This document shows positions 47,157 to 57,880 of a stretch of 64,000 bases of DNA, in pieces. Location of the stretch: the NCBI RefSeq assembly GCF_006757745.1, contig NZ_AP019740.1, forward strand, positions 2,418,001 to 2,482,000, written 5' to 3'. Below the pieces are notes generated by a model. The model was not told the DNA's origin and made no database searches. It worked only from the letters and a program-made list of their open reading frames with translations. Position 1 is the stretch's first letter. Each line of letters starts with the position of its first letter. Origin of the DNA: Acinetobacter radioresistens DSM 6976 = NBRC 102413 = CIP 103788. Lineage in GTDB: Bacteria; Pseudomonadota; Gammaproteobacteria; Pseudomonadales; Moraxellaceae. The position numbers and the translations under genes are program-made.

Positions 47157-50100
47157 ATGTGGTTTACGCGGATCAGTGTGAAGTACCCGGTCTTTACTAT
47201 CATGATGATGTTATGTTTGATGGTGCTGGGACTTGCCTCATGGCAACGAATGGGTGTAGAAGAATATCCCGACGTAGATTTTCCCTTTGTAGTGGTGTAT
47301 ACCAGTTACCCAGGCGCATCCCCGGAAACGGTTGAGTCTGAAATTACAAAAAAAATGGAAGATCAGATTAACACCATTTCAGGCCTGAAAAAGCTTACCT
47401 CGACCTCAAGCGAAGGGCTTTCAACCATTGTGGCAGAATTTGACTTGGATATTTCATCCTCTGTAGCCGCACAAGACGTTCGCGATAAAATTGCATCAGT
47501 AACAGCACAGTTCAGGGATGAAATTGAAGATCCGGTAGTAGAGCGGTATGATCCGACCTCAAGTGCCATCATGTCGCTGGTATTCGAATCTAATAACATG
47601 TCATTAAAAGACCTGAGCTCTTATCTGGATCAGCGGATTTTACCGCAGTTAAGGACTGTAGAAGGAGTCGGTAATGTTAATCTGCTCGGCGATGCACAGC
47701 GACAAATCCGTATTGCAGTCGATCCAAAAAAGCTCCGAAGCTTTGGAGTCGGTATTGACCAGGTAATTAATACTTTAAAAAATGAAAATGTACAGATTCC
47801 AGGTGGAGCGTTGCAGCAACCTGACTCGGAACTGGTGGTTGAAATTCAGGCCAAGGTTCTCAATCCGTATCAGTTCGGCGAGCTTATTATAGCCAATAAA
47901 CAAGGTACTCCAGTTTACCTAAAACAGGTTGCCACGATTACCGACTCTCAGGCTGAAATGGAAACCGCGGCCTATTTAAATGGCAAGTCAGCAGTTGCCA
48001 TTGATATTTTACGTAGTGCGGACGCCAATATTGTAGATGTGGTCAAAAATGCCTATCAAGTCATTGACCGGATCGAGCAACAGTTACCGGCAGGTACTAC
48101 GCTAAAAGTAGTAGTTGATAACTCAGAATCAATTCAATCCACCATTAAGGACGTTGCCCGCACCATTGTAGAGGGGGCGGTACTGGCAATTATTATTGTA
48201 CTGTTGTTTTTAGGCTCTTTCCGCTCTACTGTCATTACCGGTTTAACTCTGCCGATTTCCTTGCTCGGAACACTAACCTTTATCTGGGCATTTGGTTTTA
48301 CTATCAATATGATGACTCTACTGGCACTCTCTTTAAGTATCGGCTTACTAATTGATGATGCGATTGTAGTTCGGGAAAATATTGTCCGGCACAGTGATAT
48401 GGGTAAAGATCATGTGACCGCAGCACTTGATGGTACCAAAGAAATTGGACTGGCAGTGCTGGCAACTACCCTTACCATTGTGGCTGTATTTTTGCCTGTC
48501 GCTTTCATGGGTGGCATTATTGGCCGTTTCTTCTATCAGTTTGGCGTTACTGTTAGTACCGCTGTTCTGATCTCCATGTTTGTCAGCTTTACTCTTGACC
48601 CGATGCTCTCTGCACACTGGGCTGAACGCAAAGACAGGCCTAAAAAACAGAATGCTTTAACTCGTTTTTTTGCATGGACTTCTAAAAAGCTGGATGACCT
48701 GACAGCAGTTTATGAAAAGTTGCTCAGGTTAGCCTTACGCTTTCGCCTGTTAACAGTATTGATTGCTGTACTTTCTTTATTTGGGGCGTTTGCCTTGTCA
48801 AAACTGATTGGTACTGAATTTGTACCTACACCTGACAAAGGTTCTATCCGGGTAAAGTTTGAAACTCCGGTTGATGCCTCTTTGCAATATACCCAGGCAA
48901 AACTGCAACAGGTCGAAAATATTATTCGGCAGCACCCGGAAGTACAGACCACATATGGCGTAATTAACGGTATGACTGACCGCGGAAAAAACCACGGCAG
49001 CATCCGGGTGACTGTTACGCCAAGACACGAACGTGAACAAACCTTAAATGATCTGAACAATGACCTGCGTAACCGGTTACAACGGGTCGGTGGTATTACT
49101 ATTACTTCAGTGGCATCGGCAGATGAGGTCGTTTCTGGTGGACGTAAACCTATCCAGATTTCAATCAAAGGACCCGATCTGGATGAACTCCAGAGAATAT
49201 CCGACCGTTTTATGGCAGAAATGAAAAAAATTAATGGTGTAGTTGATCTTGAAACTTCTCTTAAAGAGCCAAAACCCACACTCTCTGTCAGTATTAATCG
49301 TATCTTGGCGAGTGATTTAGGACTATCAGTGAACCAGATTGCAAATGTCGTACGTCCACTAATTGCAGGTGATAACGTCACAACTTGGGAAGATGAACGT
49401 GGTGAGAACTATGACGTTAATTTACGCTTGAGTGAAAATGCGCGCACTCTGCCAAGTGATATCCAGAATATGTATATTACTTCAGAAAAACTGGATAATA
49501 ACAACCAGAATATTCTGGTTCCGCTAGCAACGGTCGCAAGCTTCAAGGAAACTTCAGGTGCGTCCCAGATTAACCGCCGTGAACTGTCCCGTGAAGTGCT
49601 GATTGAAGCGAATACTTCAGGCCGCCCTGCTGGCGATATTGGCCGGGATATTGATGCCATGCAAGCCCAGTTCAAACTGCCGCCCGGCTATAGTTTCGAC
49701 ACAGAAGGCGCTAATGCAGATATGGCTGAATCTTTAGGATATGCAATCACTGCAATTACCTTATCCATTGTATTTATCTATATTGTTTTAGGTTCACAGT
49801 TTAATAGCTTTATTCATCCGGCTGCTATTATGGCTTCTCTCCCCCTTTCACTGATTGGGGTATTCTTGGCCCTTTATCTATTTAACTCGACCATGAACCT
49901 GTTCTCGATTATCGGTATCATCATGTTAATGGGTCTGGTGACCAAAAATGCCATTTTGCTGATTGATTTTATTAAAAAAGGAATTGAAAGTGGAATGGAC
50001 CGCTACGATGCCATTATTGCTGCGGGTACAACACGCTTGAGACCCATTCTGATGACAACTAGCGCTATGGTCATGGGGATGGTACCGCTGGCACTGGGCT

Positions 50101-50261
50101 TAGGTGAAAGTGGTGAACAGAGTTCCCCCATGGCCCATGCTGTAATTGGTGGCGTAATTACCTCTACATTGTTGACACTGGTTGTGGTTCCAGTCATTTT
50201 TACTTATCTGGATGATCTAAAGAACCTGATGATACGTCAATTCCGTAAATTAATGTCATAA
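47157..50261 (+). CDS. RND-family efflux permease
   Basis: A 1034-residue proton-driven exporter of the AcrB/MdtB type with 12 membrane helices and two large periplasmic loops. The proton-relay residues are present: the Asp-Asp pair in [16 protein letters not shown] (TM4) and the lysine in [15 protein letters not shown] (TM10). It begins [16 protein letters not shown]. The substrate is unknown. No outer-membrane channel gene is in the operon, so it must borrow one such as a TolC-like protein from elsewhere. A strong terminator follows at 50273. Confidence 0.92.
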   Translation: MWFTRISVKYPVFTIMMMLCLMVLGLASWQRMGVEEYPDVDFPFVVVYTSYPGASPETVESEITKKMEDQINTISGLKKLTSTSSEGLSTIVAEFDLDISSSVAAQDVRDKIASVTAQFRDEIEDPVVERYDPTSSAIMSLVFESNNMSLKDLSSYLDQRILPQLRTVEGVGNVNLLGDAQRQIRIAVDPKKLRSFGVGIDQVINTLKNENVQIPGGALQQPDSELVVEIQAKVLNPYQFGELIIANKQGTPVYLKQVATITDSQAEMETAAYLNGKSAVAIDILRSADANIVDVVKNAYQVIDRIEQQLPAGTTLKVVVDNSESIQSTIKDVARTIVEGAVLAIIIVLLFLGSFRSTVITGLTLPISLLGTLTFIWAFGFTINMMTLLALSLSIGLLIDDAIVVRENIVRHSDMGKDHVTAALDGTKEIGLAVLATTLTIVAVFLPVAFMGGIIGRFFYQFGVTVSTAVLISMFVSFTLDPMLSAHWAERKDRPKKQNALTRFFAWTSKKLDDLTAVYEKLLRLALRFRLLTVLIAVLSLFGAFALSKLIGTEFVPTPDKGSIRVKFETPVDASLQYTQAKLQQVENIIRQHPEVQTTYGVINGMTDRGKNHGSIRVTVTPRHEREQTLNDLNNDLRNRLQRVGGITITSVASADEVVSGGRKPIQISIKGPDLDELQRISDRFMAEMKKINGVVDLETSLKEPKPTLSVSINRILASDLGLSVNQIANVVRPLIAGDNVTTWEDERGENYDVNLRLSENARTLPSDIQNMYITSEKLDNNNQNILVPLATVASFKETSGASQINRRELSREVLIEANTSGRPAGDIGRDIDAMQAQFKLPPGYSFDTEGANADMAESLGYAITAITLSIVFIYIVLGSQFNSFIHPAAIMASLPLSLIGVFLALYLFNSTMNLFSIIGIIMLMGLVTKNAILLIDFIKKGIESGMDRYDAIIAAGTTRLRPILMTTSAMVMGMVPLALGLGESGEQSSPMAHAVIGGVITSTLLTLVVVPVIFTYLDDLKNLMIRQFRKLMS

Positions 50262-50272
50262 TCAGGCCATGA

Positions 50273-50305
50273 AAAAAATGAGATGAAATATTCATCTCAT
50301 TTTTT
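50273..50305 (+). terminator. Terminator of the RND operon
   Basis: Arms ATGAGATGAA (50278-50287) and TTCATCTCAT (50291-50300) pair perfectly with a three-base loop and are extended by A/T pairs at both ends, with a T-run to 50305. The next gene, proS, starts 47 bases later. Confidence 0.9.
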
Positions 50306-50351
50306 GTCGTATAATCTTATTTTTACAATGCTCACTTTTAGGACTGTTTCC

Positions 50352-52067
50352 ATGCGCGCAAGCCGCTTTCTATTTGCAACGTTAAGAGAAACCCCAAATG
50401 ATGCAGAAGTTATTTCGCATCAGCTCATGTTAAGAGCGGGGATGATTCGTAAATTGGCTTCAGGGCTGTATACCTGGTTGCCGATGGGCGTACGTGTGCT
50501 GAATAAAGTAGAGGCGATTGTACGTGAAGAAATGAACCGGGCCGGTGCTCTGGAAACCTTTATGCCCGTGACCCAGCCTGCCAGTCTCTGGGAAGAATCT
50601 GGCCGATATGTACAATATGGTCCAGAATTACTGCGTTTCAATGACCGTCATACTAACCCGTTCGTACTCGGTCCGACTCATGAAGAAGTAATCACTGACC
50701 TGGCGCGTAATGAGCTTAAAAGCTACAAGCAGTTGCCAATCAATTTTTACCAGATCCAGACCAAGTTTCGTGACGAAGTTCGACCGCGCTTTGGTGTTAT
50801 GCGCTCACGTGAATTTATCATGAAAGATGCCTATTCTTTTCATGTTGACCAGGCATCCCTACAAGAAACCTATGATGTGATGTATGAAACTTACTGCCGT
50901 ATCTTCAGTCGATTAGGACTCGATTTCCGTCCGGTACAAGCAGATACAGGTTCTATTGGTGGCTCAGGTTCACATGAGTTTCATGTACTGGCTTCAAGTG
51001 GTGAAGATGATATCGCTTTCTCGACAGAGTCGGACTATGCAGCCAATATTGAAATGGCAGAGGCTATTTTAGTGGGAGAACGTGCAGCGCCTACTCAAGC
51101 ACTCGAAATTGTAGACACGCCAAATCAAAAAACCATTGCAGATGTTTCAACTTTCTTGAACACTGATCCTGCCCATTCTGTTAAGGCACTCCTCGTGCAG
51201 GGTATCGCCGATGAAAAAGGTCACTCACCTGTAATTGCATTATTTTTGCGTGGTGACCATGAGCTTAATGAAATTAAAGCAGAGAAGCATCCACTGATTG
51301 CTGCACCGCTCACTTTCGCGACTGAAGAACAAATTGCCGCACTGGGCTTGACTGCTGGCTTCATTGGTCCCCAAGGGCTGGTCGAGAAAGGGCTTACCGT
51401 AATTGTTGACCGTGCTGCTTCAGTACTTTCAGATTTTGTTGCTGGAGCGAATGAAGCTGACAAACATGCAACTGGAGTGAACTGGGAACGTGATGCATCA
51501 TTTACTGAAGTTTATGATTTGCGTAATGTGGTCGAGGGCGATCCATCTCCAGATGGCAAAGGTACTTTACAAATTAAGCGTGGTATTGAAGTCGGACATA
51601 TTTTCCAGCTTGGTAAAAAATATTCTGAAGCGCTAGGCTGTAAAGTTTTGGGAGAAGATGGCAAGCCACTTACCGTTACTATGGGTTGTTATGGTATTGG
51701 GGTAACTCGTGTAATTGCTTCAGCAATTGAACAAAACTATGATGAAAAAGGTATCATTTGGCCTGCTGCCATTGCTCCTTTTGAAGTAGCGATTGTACCA
51801 ATGAATGCCCATAAGTCGCCACGCACTCTGGAGGCCGCTGAAGCACTGTACATCGAACTACAAGCTCAAGGTTTTGATGTACTGCTAGATGACCGTAATG
51901 AGCGCCCAGGCGTTAAGTTCTCTGACCTGGAGCTCACTGGTATTCCACATCGAATTGTGATTGGTGAAAAAGGCTTGGATGCGGGTACTTTTGAATATAA
52001 AGGCCGTACTGATATAGAATCAGTTAACATTAACAAAGATGAATTACTGGCAAAACTTGCTAAATAG
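50352..52067 (+). CDS. proS: Prolyl-tRNA synthetase (bacterial type, with editing domain)
   Basis: Charges tRNA-Pro and hydrolyses mischarged alanyl-tRNA-Pro. From the ATG at 50352 ([13 protein letters not shown]) it is 571 residues, the size of the E. coli enzyme (572). It carries class II motif 1 ([20 protein letters not shown]), motif 2 ([17 protein letters not shown]), the inserted editing domain at about 220-400, motif 3 ([17 protein letters not shown]) and the C-terminal anticodon-binding domain ([16 protein letters not shown]). A longer upstream frame would run through the previous terminator and is rejected. Confidence 0.97.
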   Translation: MRASRFLFATLRETPNDAEVISHQLMLRAGMIRKLASGLYTWLPMGVRVLNKVEAIVREEMNRAGALETFMPVTQPASLWEESGRYVQYGPELLRFNDRHTNPFVLGPTHEEVITDLARNELKSYKQLPINFYQIQTKFRDEVRPRFGVMRSREFIMKDAYSFHVDQASLQETYDVMYETYCRIFSRLGLDFRPVQADTGSIGGSGSHEFHVLASSGEDDIAFSTESDYAANIEMAEAILVGERAAPTQALEIVDTPNQKTIADVSTFLNTDPAHSVKALLVQGIADEKGHSPVIALFLRGDHELNEIKAEKHPLIAAPLTFATEEQIAALGLTAGFIGPQGLVEKGLTVIVDRAASVLSDFVAGANEADKHATGVNWERDASFTEVYDLRNVVEGDPSPDGKGTLQIKRGIEVGHIFQLGKKYSEALGCKVLGEDGKPLTVTMGCYGIGVTRVIASAIEQNYDEKGIIWPAAIAPFEVAIVPMNAHKSPRTLEAAEALYIELQAQGFDVLLDDRNERPGVKFSDLELTGIPHRIVIGEKGLDAGTFEYKGRTDIESVNINKDELLAKLAK

Positions 52068-52075
52068 GTTTCCAT

Positions 52076-52105
52076 AAAAAATCCCGCTCAATGCGGGATT
52101 TTTTT
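52076..52105. terminator. Bidirectional terminator between proS and the leader-motif operon
   Basis: Stem ATCCCGC (52081-52087) / GCGGGAT (52093-52099) with a five-base loop, an A-run to the left and T-run to the right. It serves proS and the converging four-gene operon. Confidence 0.92.
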
Positions 52106-52106
52106 A

Positions 52107-53168
52107 TTAGCAGAATTTAAGGCCACCGTAACAGTTGGAAATAGGCAGCTGACCTAAGTCCATAGGATCAATATTAACTGTTGCTCCTAATAAACCTCCA
52201 ACCGCACTTGAAATAGGAAGTTTAACATTTGATCCGTCCATATTTAAATTTGCAAACTGCGTATCAGGAATAGACATCCACCAGCCTTTTTGAGCTGCAT
52301 TTGCTTTCCAAGAGTTATCAGTTACATTTTGCCAAAAAATATCCTTATTCTGTAAAGATAGAGAAGCATTACTTGTTGCCCCCCCATTGCTATCTGCAAT
52401 TACTAAGCGATGGACGGTACTAAATGGAATATCTTTCATATTGGTATCTAAATGAAGATTCTTTAATAATGGATAGCCTGCAATATTTAAAGTACTATTC
52501 GCGTCCATACCTAATAGATCAAATGTAGAGGAACGATTTACCACTAGAGTAGTAGCATAATCTGTAACTTTCGCATCTGCCGTCGATATTGGTAGTCCCA
52601 ATAGGGTGACTTGGATGCCTTTAATATTAGCATTTGTAACTCTCACTCCAATATCACCACTTAAACTATTAATCCCCTTATCATCATTAAGTTTACTTAA
52701 ATCTGAATTTCCACCTATACTCATCATACCTAAAGCTGAAAGTGCACCCAGACGGAAACCAGCCACTTGACGTGTGGCTGCTGAATTAGGATTATCAATA
52801 GCAAATTCAATGAAAGGATTATTTAAGACAAAATCTGAGTTTACATATGAACCATCTACAGGATTTATTCCAGTCAGAGCAATATTATCAATATCAATAT
52901 CACAGCCTGCTCCCTTACTTCCCCCGCATCCTAACTGTAATTTCTTAATATTGGCATTCAGAGATAATTCAGCAGCCAGTCCTAAACGATAAAATCCCAT
53001 ATTGCTTTGCTGCATAGAGCCAGAGTTTATGCCTTGATTATATGTTAAATTTAATAAAGCCTGCCCTTCAACTTGTGAGAGGGCATTGTCATCTAACTCT
53101 GTCATCGCATATAGGGTTGAACTGCTTAATATAGAGACAAACAAAATACCTAAACCAGTCTTTTTCAT
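52107..53168 (-). CDS. Exported leader-motif protein 4 of a four-gene operon
   Basis: A 353-residue secreted protein of unknown function. A signal peptide (MKKTGLGILFVSILSSSTLYA) is followed at once by MTELDDNALSQVEGQAL, the motif L-D-D-x-x-L-x-x-x-x-G-Q shared with the other three proteins. The rest is glycine-, serine- and asparagine-rich beta-type sequence with two cysteine pairs (CGGSKGAGC and, at the very end, CYGGLKFC). AAGGA seven bases from the ATG sets the start. It may belong to the poorly described DUF6160 or Fil-type exported proteins of Acinetobacter, but I could not confirm this. It is the last gene of the operon. Confidence 0.65.
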   Translation of the reverse strand: MKKTGLGILFVSILSSSTLYAMTELDDNALSQVEGQALLNLTYNQGINSGSMQQSNMGFYRLGLAAELSLNANIKKLQLGCGGSKGAGCDIDIDNIALTGINPVDGSYVNSDFVLNNPFIEFAIDNPNSAATRQVAGFRLGALSALGMMSIGGNSDLSKLNDDKGINSLSGDIGVRVTNANIKGIQVTLLGLPISTADAKVTDYATTLVVNRSSTFDLLGMDANSTLNIAGYPLLKNLHLDTNMKDIPFSTVHRLVIADSNGGATSNASLSLQNKDIFWQNVTDNSWKANAAQKGWWMSIPDTQFANLNMDGSNVKLPISSAVGGLLGATVNIDPMDLGQLPISNCYGGLKFC

Positions 53169-53197
53169 TATCTTTCCTTATCTGTTCTTTTTATAAT

Positions 53198-55474
53198 CTA
53201 GCGTGGTGTAATACCTAAAGTACTACGCATGGTGCCACCCGTAATTGCAAGGTCTGCAATCTTTTGCATGCTACCTGAAGGGGACATCGCCATCTCTGCT
53301 TTAAAAATCTTACCCGTATTCAATGTATTAACTTGTCCAGGACTCATTAATGTAGAAGCCCGGTTAAACTGTATTTGACTGTCTACCTTCACGGTATCCT
53401 GCTTTACATAGACTCTAGATTCAAGACCGACACTACCCTGCATTTTATTGATATTTATGCTTGAAGTTTTAGACGTACCGTCTGGCCTTATGTCTTCATT
53501 AATCAGACTTACATAACTTCCTAACACTGAAGGATCTTGCTTTTGTGAAGTATTTAACTCGCTAAAATCGAAATTTGCCTTTAGAGTTAAAAAATTGCTA
53601 TCCAGATTCCCTTCAGTCGGGTTAACACCCGGAATAATAAACAACTCACCATTACCATCCAGTTTAAATGCCAACGAGGTTAAAACATCATTTTTGCGAG
53701 CAAAGTTATCAATGGGTACTACCTTTTTATCACAGCTTGTTACCCCAGCCGGACAGTTATATAAAGAGCCAGGTAACTGGCCAATTGCGATTTCTGCTTT
53801 AGCAGCGAGTAACAAGTGGTCAGCCTTAATATAGATTCCCTCATCTTCAAATCCGATGACACCATCAGATTTTAAATACGCATCTATATTTCTAAAACCT
53901 GCATAATAATTTACTTCTTCACCATGCGAACCTCTTGCACCATCAACAATAATAAGCGAGGTAGTACTAGGCGTATTAGTTTTCTGGTCAATACCATAAC
54001 CTTCTGTAGACAAAGCCAAGTTATAGCCTAATCCGGCTTTGCTGCTTCCGTGGTAACTATAATTCTTAGAAAATAGGGCAAGATTGGTATTTAAGTTAAA
54101 AATAGGAATACCAATACCCCATTCCGCACTTTGATTGGTTAATGCTGCCATAGAATTATCAGAAATGAATCTTGCTTTACGGGCAATCGCCTGAAAGTCC
54201 ATACCACGCATAGCCAGTAAGGCAATATTTTGTGTAGTACCGGATGGCACTATGTTATAGACCAGTTCAGCTGCTGTTTCACCCAATACCTTTCTCATAT
54301 TTTCATTAATGATAAAACTTAATGTAGGTGTCTGGGCAGCATTAATATAGATATCACCCAAGTCTATATAAGCATTTTGGGTGTTGTAAGCAGTTATACT
54401 ATTTGCATTGCGAATGGCCAAGGGAGACAAGTTAGAAAATTCGATCGCATAACTGCCTTTACCCGTATGACCTAGCTCAAGAGTTGTAGCCTGATGATTA
54501 GCCGTAAGTAATGGATTTCCCTGACGGGTAAACTCTGCTGCCAGTCCTAAGTGTAAGCCACCTTTGGTATCGTACCCTTGTGCCTTACGTGTTGTTTCTT
54601 TCAAATCTGTAGCATTAACTGTATTAAAATTTGCCAGTCCTGTCTGGTCAGCATTTAGAAAAATCTTGCCATTGGTTAAAGCACCTGATGCTCCCATACG
54701 GATCAGGTTTTTCTGGTTAGCGGGGTCAGAACCGTAACGTAAATCCAGGTTTACTCCAGGATTAGTAGCATCACTCCGGCTTGAATGAACATCAGTTAGA
54801 TCAGAAACCCGGCCCAGTTCAATTATATGATCTGTGGCTCCATTTTTACTTTTTGTGGCCAGTACAATTCCTTCTGTCGGGTCGATATACATATATCCAT
54901 CCGCTGAAATATTAAAATTTAAATCTTTCAAGGTCAGATTATGGCCATTCAAGCCATAACCAATACTGGCATTTTGTAGTCTGAAATCCAGATGAGCTTT
55001 CTCGTCACGGTTAAACAAGCCCGCTGTTGTTTCCAGATTAAAAATAAGTGGCGAGATAGTCGCGAGGCTCAAGGAACCCAGGTTTTGTTGAGCCACGGTG
55101 TTCGTGCAACTAGTATCACAGATCAGCATCAGTTTTTCGATAGTCGCCTGAAAAGGTGAAATACTGCCCTGTATCTTTATTCCTACGCCCCGCTCAGTTT
55201 TTCCAACATCAATATCTAAAGTACTTTTGATATTCTGCTGATGGGTTCCCTCTACTCTGACATTATGTAAACCTAGTTTCATTTTTCCAGTGTTGGAATA
55301 ATCTACCCAGTTCGCTTGATCAACAACCACTTTAGATACTTCATGAGTAATAGAAATACCATCCTGACCGGTGACTGTACTTAATGACGTATCAGAAAGT
55401 TGCTGCAATGCATAAGAATGCTGTGCCATAAATATACAGACACTGAGCCACTTTAATTTTGTTATTTTTCTCAT
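53198..55474 (-). CDS. Exported leader-motif protein 3, large
   Basis: A 758-residue secreted protein of unknown function and the largest of the four. A signal peptide (MRKITKLKWLSVCIFMAQHSYA) is followed by LQQLSDTSLSTVTGQDG and then many beta-strand repeats with alternating hydrophobic residues (GKMKLGLHNVRVEG, GLHLGLAAEFTR, ALSTEGYGI). This pattern is compatible with a surface or barrel-like protein. Cysteine pairs CDTSC and CPAGVTSC suggest disulfides. AAGGA seven bases upstream fits the ATG. It follows gene 2 by 33 bases and precedes gene 4 by 29. Confidence 0.65.
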   Translation of the reverse strand: MRKITKLKWLSVCIFMAQHSYALQQLSDTSLSTVTGQDGISITHEVSKVVVDQANWVDYSNTGKMKLGLHNVRVEGTHQQNIKSTLDIDVGKTERGVGIKIQGSISPFQATIEKLMLICDTSCTNTVAQQNLGSLSLATISPLIFNLETTAGLFNRDEKAHLDFRLQNASIGYGLNGHNLTLKDLNFNISADGYMYIDPTEGIVLATKSKNGATDHIIELGRVSDLTDVHSSRSDATNPGVNLDLRYGSDPANQKNLIRMGASGALTNGKIFLNADQTGLANFNTVNATDLKETTRKAQGYDTKGGLHLGLAAEFTRQGNPLLTANHQATTLELGHTGKGSYAIEFSNLSPLAIRNANSITAYNTQNAYIDLGDIYINAAQTPTLSFIINENMRKVLGETAAELVYNIVPSGTTQNIALLAMRGMDFQAIARKARFISDNSMAALTNQSAEWGIGIPIFNLNTNLALFSKNYSYHGSSKAGLGYNLALSTEGYGIDQKTNTPSTTSLIIVDGARGSHGEEVNYYAGFRNIDAYLKSDGVIGFEDEGIYIKADHLLLAAKAEIAIGQLPGSLYNCPAGVTSCDKKVVPIDNFARKNDVLTSLAFKLDGNGELFIIPGVNPTEGNLDSNFLTLKANFDFSELNTSQKQDPSVLGSYVSLINEDIRPDGTSKTSSININKMQGSVGLESRVYVKQDTVKVDSQIQFNRASTLMSPGQVNTLNTGKIFKAEMAMSPSGSMQKIADLAITGGTMRSTLGITPR

Positions 55475-55507
55475 TTCAACATCCTTATTGATGAGCTCTC
55501 TTTTCTT

Positions 55508-56164
55508 TTAACAGCGACTTGTCGTTGTGCCCGCACAGTTATAACTGAAAATCTTCAGATTACCTGACATATGCAGGTTCCCATGCATGTTCACTCCCAT
55601 AAAGCCTTGTTCCCCTCCTTGATCAAATCTCGGAACCAGCTTGCCGCCATCGTAAGTTGTATACTTTTTATCATTTAAATACCCTTCACTTCCGCTTTCT
55701 ACCGCAAGACTTTTAAAGCCCAAATTACGGACTTTTAACGGATGGTCATCATAAAAAGTAAGTTGCAGTGCAGTTTGCGGTTCACCCTCCCGGTTTAGAA
55801 TTGTAGAACCATCTAAAGAGAATTTATCTATTTGAAGAGTACCCTGTAACTGTTTAAATACCAGCCATTTTTGACTGCCATTTTCGGTATGGTTGTTGGG
55901 TGAAAAAGCGAATCGACATAAAATATCTGAAACACATTGATAAGAATAAAAAGCCTGAGTTACAGTTCCCTGTGGATCATATTCAGAAATATTTTTAAGA
56001 CTCATATTATTGGCATACTGATGGTTTAACGACAGTGTCCAGCTTAAATCAGCTCCCCCCTGACCTGTGATATTCAACAATGCCTCATTATCGAGATTTA
56101 TAAGTTCTGCTTGCGCTGTAGATGAAAGGACTAAAGCACATAATAAATTAAATTTATTTAACAT
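55508..56164 (-). CDS. Exported leader-motif protein 2, small
   Basis: A 218-residue secreted protein. A signal peptide (MLNKFNLLCALVLSSTAQA) is followed by ELINLDNEALLNITGQGG, then beta-type sequence with the cysteine pairs CVSDILC and, at the C-terminus, CAGTTTSRC. AGGAGA close to the ATG is a strong ribosome-binding site. It starts nine bases after gene 1 ends, so the two are in the same transcript. The function is unknown, and it is by far the shortest member. Confidence 0.65.
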   Translation of the reverse strand: MLNKFNLLCALVLSSTAQAELINLDNEALLNITGQGGADLSWTLSLNHQYANNMSLKNISEYDPQGTVTQAFYSYQCVSDILCRFAFSPNNHTENGSQKWLVFKQLQGTLQIDKFSLDGSTILNREGEPQTALQLTFYDDHPLKVRNLGFKSLAVESGSEGYLNDKKYTTYDGGKLVPRFDQGGEQGFMGVNMHGNLHMSGNLKIFSYNCAGTTTSRC

Positions 56165-56173
56165 ATACTTCTC

Positions 56174-57637
56174 CTATAGCCCGGTCGTCTTGAATTTAAG
56201 ATGCTGTATCATGACCCCGTCAATCACCGCAGAGCCTAAATTAGTCATCGTATTAGATGGTCCTCTGAATACCACACCTGTAGCATTACTATCAGTATTT
56301 GCTTTAAGTAAATTTGTAGTTGGATCACGTGTTACGCTACCAATCGAGATACTGCTATGAGTAGCATTTGTGCCCTGATATTTAATAGTTGAGGTACCAG
56401 CTTTGACATCAGATAAATTCGAACCGCAATAAGCCACATTACAGGTTGAGCCCTTAAAAGAAGCTGCGGTTAAAGCACCCTCAAGCTTGGTATCTTTATC
56501 TGTATCATTATAAAAAGTATAAATCTGGCTATAGATTTCCGGCACATTCGGAATGCGGGTGACCTCAAGAATAATATTGTTTCCTTCAGAACCTAGAACA
56601 AAAGGCTGATACATATTACCCAAGACCAGATTAAGGTTTGGACTGTACAGATATAAACCTTCCTGATCATTAAAAATTGGCGCGAAAGATTTATCCAAAG
56701 CTGGTGTAGCTGCCGTACCCTCCTGAATAGCTGCTGTACTCAAACGTATAGCTTTAGCATTGCGGCTGGTTGCTGAGTCACTTATCTTGAGAGTGGATGG
56801 GTTATCATTGGTATTCAACCGGATAATATTAGCCATACCAAGTGACTGGTTATGCTGGGTATTGTCTGAAGCTTGAGTCTGAAATAAACGGACTTGAGAT
56901 CCATTTAGGCTCAGGCCATTTGCTACGAATTGCATCCGCAGTCTTTGATTTCTATCAAGATCCTGATCATTTCCATCAGAAGTTGGCTTGGGAATCGGTG
57001 CTCCCGTAATGGGATTTAATGTATTAGAGGAATCCCAAGAGCGTGAAAAAGCATCCAGCCAGAAACCCAGCTTGATATTATTATCTGATTCATCGGCATC
57101 AACTTTAACCAGGGGAGCTTCTAGAGCCAGATAGCTGATATCACCAGAAGGATTTTTTGCAGCGAACTGTTTAATATTGGTCGCTGTTCCGGCACGGAAT
57201 AACCATGGATTTGCAGCATCTCCCCAGTTAAACCCCTGATTACTGAACCTCTGGTTCAAGTCTGAATTGGATTTTGATAAGGCCAGACCGTAGATAAAAA
57301 TGTCTGCTTTATTATGCATTGCTGCGGCTTGGGCGGCGGTCAGTTTAAGTTGTTCATAGTTCTCACCCGTCGGAATAATTCGGATGAAACCTGTATCATA
57401 CTTAGCTGCATCGGTAATATTTGAACGGTTATAACTTGAAGCTGCCGACTGATCATTGGGTCCCTGAAAGACCATTTTAAAATTCTCGGGAAGAAGTGCT
57501 ATTCCCTCTCCTGTTGTTTCAGCTAAACGGTCATCAGACAAGGATTCAAGTGCATAACCAGTTTGGGTCAAGCATAAGCCGGCCATAGCGGCCAAACAGG
57601 ACATACGAAATCCTGTAGTCTTCCAATGATGAATCAT
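56174..57637 (-). CDS. Exported leader-motif protein 1
   Basis: A 487-residue secreted protein that opens the operon. The signal-type segment (MSCLAAMAGLCLTQTGYA) is preceded by a short MIHHWKTTGFR extension and followed by LESLSDDRLAETTGEGI, the shared motif. The body is rich in Asn, Ser and Thr and carries one cysteine pair (CNVAYC). GGAAG seven bases before the ATG supports the longer start. The promoter should lie in 57638-57830. The motif here has GEG in place of GQ-G. The function is unknown. Confidence 0.65.
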   Translation of the reverse strand: MIHHWKTTGFRMSCLAAMAGLCLTQTGYALESLSDDRLAETTGEGIALLPENFKMVFQGPNDQSAASSYNRSNITDAAKYDTGFIRIIPTGENYEQLKLTAAQAAAMHNKADIFIYGLALSKSNSDLNQRFSNQGFNWGDAANPWLFRAGTATNIKQFAAKNPSGDISYLALEAPLVKVDADESDNNIKLGFWLDAFSRSWDSSNTLNPITGAPIPKPTSDGNDQDLDRNQRLRMQFVANGLSLNGSQVRLFQTQASDNTQHNQSLGMANIIRLNTNDNPSTLKISDSATSRNAKAIRLSTAAIQEGTAATPALDKSFAPIFNDQEGLYLYSPNLNLVLGNMYQPFVLGSEGNNIILEVTRIPNVPEIYSQIYTFYNDTDKDTKLEGALTAASFKGSTCNVAYCGSNLSDVKAGTSTIKYQGTNATHSSISIGSVTRDPTTNLLKANTDSNATGVVFRGPSNTMTNLGSAVIDGVMIQHLKFKTTGL

Positions 57638-57833
57638 CTCGGTCTTCCTTTTTATCTGATGCTCCGCATCATTTATTTTTATTCCTCGATATCTTGGTAT
57701 TTCTAGCTTTATTCAATTATTGCTATAGCAGTACTTATACCTAGATCTTTTAAAGTTAATTATGCTGAATATAAATGTAATTGCAAAAAAAATAGCCTTG
57801 AAAGACATGGTTTCCGATGAATGAATTGTAAAA

Positions 57834-57864
57834 AAATAGGCGGATTCAAATGATCCGCCTATTT
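57834..57864. terminator. Terminator of dcd
   Basis: Twelve-base-pair stem AAATAGGCGGAT (57834-57845) / ATCCGCCTATTT (57853-57864) with a seven-base loop and A-run upstream, giving a T-run on the minus strand 17 bases past the dcd stop. Confidence 0.9.
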
Positions 57865-57880
57865 ATAAATGAAACCTGAA

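Noticed and set aside
48710..49381. Minus-strand frame of 223 residues opposite the RND permease
   Set aside because: It is long but antisense to a strongly conserved gene. Its serine- and isoleucine-rich make-up is typical of a reversed frame.
50283..50351. Longer start for proS
   Set aside because: It would translate through the terminator hairpin of the RND operon. The family protein begins at MRASRF.
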